From: Coriobacteriales bacterium
GTDB lineage: Bacteria; Actinomycetota; Coriobacteriia; Coriobacteriales; UBA8131
Length of the DNA: 5,716 bases
Reading direction: 5' to 3'
Assembly: GCA_031286245.1 (NCBI GenBank)
Contig: JAITUO010000085.1
Coordinates: forward strand, 1-5,716
The translations under genes were made by a program, and so were the position numbers. Positions 4,708 to 5,716 of this stretch are shown one piece after another; position 1 is the first letter of the stretch, and each line of letters starts with the position of its first letter. Under the pieces are notes generated by a model. That model did no database searches. It had not been told where the DNA came from and was given only the letters and a program-made list of their open reading frames with translations.

Positions 4708-5716
4708 TTATAGTTCTAAACCCGAATGAGACAACCAGCTAAATGAATAGCCCTCGACGTTGTTTTCCATCTTTTGCTTGATGAAGGCGTTAAAGCCGGC
4801 ATCCGATTCGGGCAGCTCAAACGGGGTGTCCGCATCAGCATCGGGAGCACCAAACGTGCGCACGGCAGCGATGTAGCTTTTGATGTTTTCGATCGGTGTG
4901 AATGGTGGGATACAAGCCAGAGCAGTCGAGCAAGGCGTAATACCGTCTTTGCCGACCAGCGCAAAAAGCTTGGCTCGCTCAGCAGCTTGTTCGGCGGTCG
5001 CTGTAAGTATGAAGCCGGGCGAGACTAAGAGGTTGAGAGGCATCTGCAGCTTATCGGCCAGCTCTCGATAGTACCGGGGACCGAGAGTAAACAACTCGGG
5101 ATCGAAGCAGTTGACAGTTCCGTTGTAACGTTTTATCAAGCCGAAGTAGGCATCAAAGTCCACACCGGGTTTCTCGGGCAACCAGACAGCGGCATGCGAG
5201 AATGGCAGTTCGGGACCGATGGCTTGATCGAGCTTGATCAGATAAGGCTCGACAAACTCGTCGATGATGGCAGGTGTCAGCATCGGCGGAGAGCACCAGG
5301 CGTCCGGCAGAGTGAAGTTGGCTGCTCCTGGGAAGAGTTGCTTCAACTCAGCGATCAGAGGAACCTGCAGATCGTAGACGATACGGTTCATCAGTTCATG
5401 CACAAAACCTGGATCTGTCAGGCAAGCTACCAAAAGGTTTTCCATTCCGTAGATATTGGTTGCCAGACTCCAGGGAGCGCAGACCTCCGGAAAACTGGGC
5501 ATACCTGTATAGTTAACAAACGCTGTCCAGAACTCGATCAAGAAGGGGTACCTTCCACTGTCCAGGCCGTTAAACTTGATTTTATCGAGGTCGGTTACTG
5601 TCTTGATAACAAAATCACTGCGGTCGACATCAGGAATGTGGTCGTGGTAGAAGTTGATGTTGGCACCGATTGACTCAGCTTCCATACTGTATGAATCAAC
5701 GATCGCGAAAACCATG
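4708..5716 (-). CDS. Uroporphyrinogen-decarboxylase-fold protein, MtaA/CmuA-like methyltransferase candidate (partial, 5' end outside window)
   Basis: At least 335 residues read leftward from the right edge. The visible part fits the C-terminal three quarters of the URO-D superfamily: the EAESIGANINFYHDHIP region (12-28), APWSLA (80-85) at the substrate-pocket strand, the repeat-spanning helices, and the closing block CIPPFTPIENIKSYIAAVRTFG (268-289), typical of the family end. Family members usually have an N-terminal segment of some 50-70 residues before this point, so the Met at 5715 is probably internal and the gene continues past the window. Methyltransferase members (MtaA, MtbA) bind zinc through H-x-C and a later Cys. 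Here the matching place reads VNC (Cys203, Asn where His is expected), with Cys262 and Cys268 as possible later ligands. Haem-pathway HemE is less likely, but its N-terminal signature lies outside the view. It is transcribed toward the hydrogenase operon and is not part of it. Substrate unknown. Confidence 0.82.
   Translation of the reverse strand, partial: MVFAIVDSYSMEAESIGANINFYHDHIPDVDRSDFVIKTVTDLDKIKFNGLDSGRYPFLIEFWTAFVNYTGMPSFPEVCAPWSLATNIYGMENLLVACLTDPGFVHELMNRIVYDLQVPLIAELKQLFPGAANFTLPDAWCSPPMLTPAIIDEFVEPYLIKLDQAIGPELPFSHAAVWLPEKPGVDFDAYFGLIKRYNGTVNCFDPELFTLGPRYYRELADKLQMPLNLLVSPGFILTATAEQAAERAKLFALVGKDGITPCSTALACIPPFTPIENIKSYIAAVRTFGAPDADADTPFELPESDAGFNAFIKQKMENNVEGYSFSWLSHSGLEL

Noticed and set aside
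5194..5673. + strand open frame of 159 codons opposite the URO-D-like gene
   Set aside because: The - strand frame carries clear family motifs over the same region; the + frame shows none.

Overview
The window carries most of an operon for a membrane-bound, complex I-related [NiFe] hydrogenase (group 4, the Ech/Mbh/Hyc class) on the + strand, followed by a convergent, incomplete gene for a uroporphyrinogen-decarboxylase-fold protein on the - strand. The DNA is of moderate GC content by eye. Genes are tightly packed, often overlapping, with clear purine-rich Shine-Dalgarno sites and several GTG starts. Together these suggest an anaerobic bacterium. A Chloroflexota/Dehalococcoidia-like or other strictly anaerobic lineage would fit the gene mix, but an archaeon is not excluded and I cannot fix the taxon from sequence alone.

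Layout: bases 1-57 are the 3' end of an upstream gene that probably encodes a membrane protein. Then come a NuoK/MnhC-like membrane subunit (59-379), a NuoA-like membrane subunit (369-695), the NuoB-like small [4Fe-4S] subunit (697-1131), a NuoC-like subunit with an unusual acidic tail (1138-1650), the NuoD-like catalytic large subunit with all four Ni-binding cysteines (1654-2874), the NuoH-like membrane anchor (2877-3806), a NuoI-like 2x[4Fe-4S] ferredoxin subunit (3803-4147) and a HycI-type maturation endopeptidase (4184-4672). The - strand gene (4708-5716) runs off the right edge and lacks its N-terminus.

How they work together (inference from family knowledge): electrons, most plausibly from reduced ferredoxin, enter through the NuoI-like subunit, pass to the proximal cluster in the NuoB-like subunit and reduce protons at the Ni-Fe site of the NuoD-like subunit (or run in reverse). 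The NuoH-, NuoA- and NuoK-like subunits would couple this to ion movement. The large subunit ends with a 46-residue extension after its DPCxxCxxR motif, and the protease needed to remove such an extension is encoded at the end of the operon. No NuoE/F/G-type NADH module is visible. A large NuoL/M/N or MrpD-type antiporter subunit is also absent and, if present, should lie to the left of the window.

The most notable point is the subunit make-up. The gene order K-A-B-C-D-H-I uses recognisable NuoA and NuoK homologues, in the order of the complex I operon, but the catalytic subunit keeps intact hydrogenase ligands. It therefore looks intermediate between simple Ech hydrogenases and respiratory complex I.
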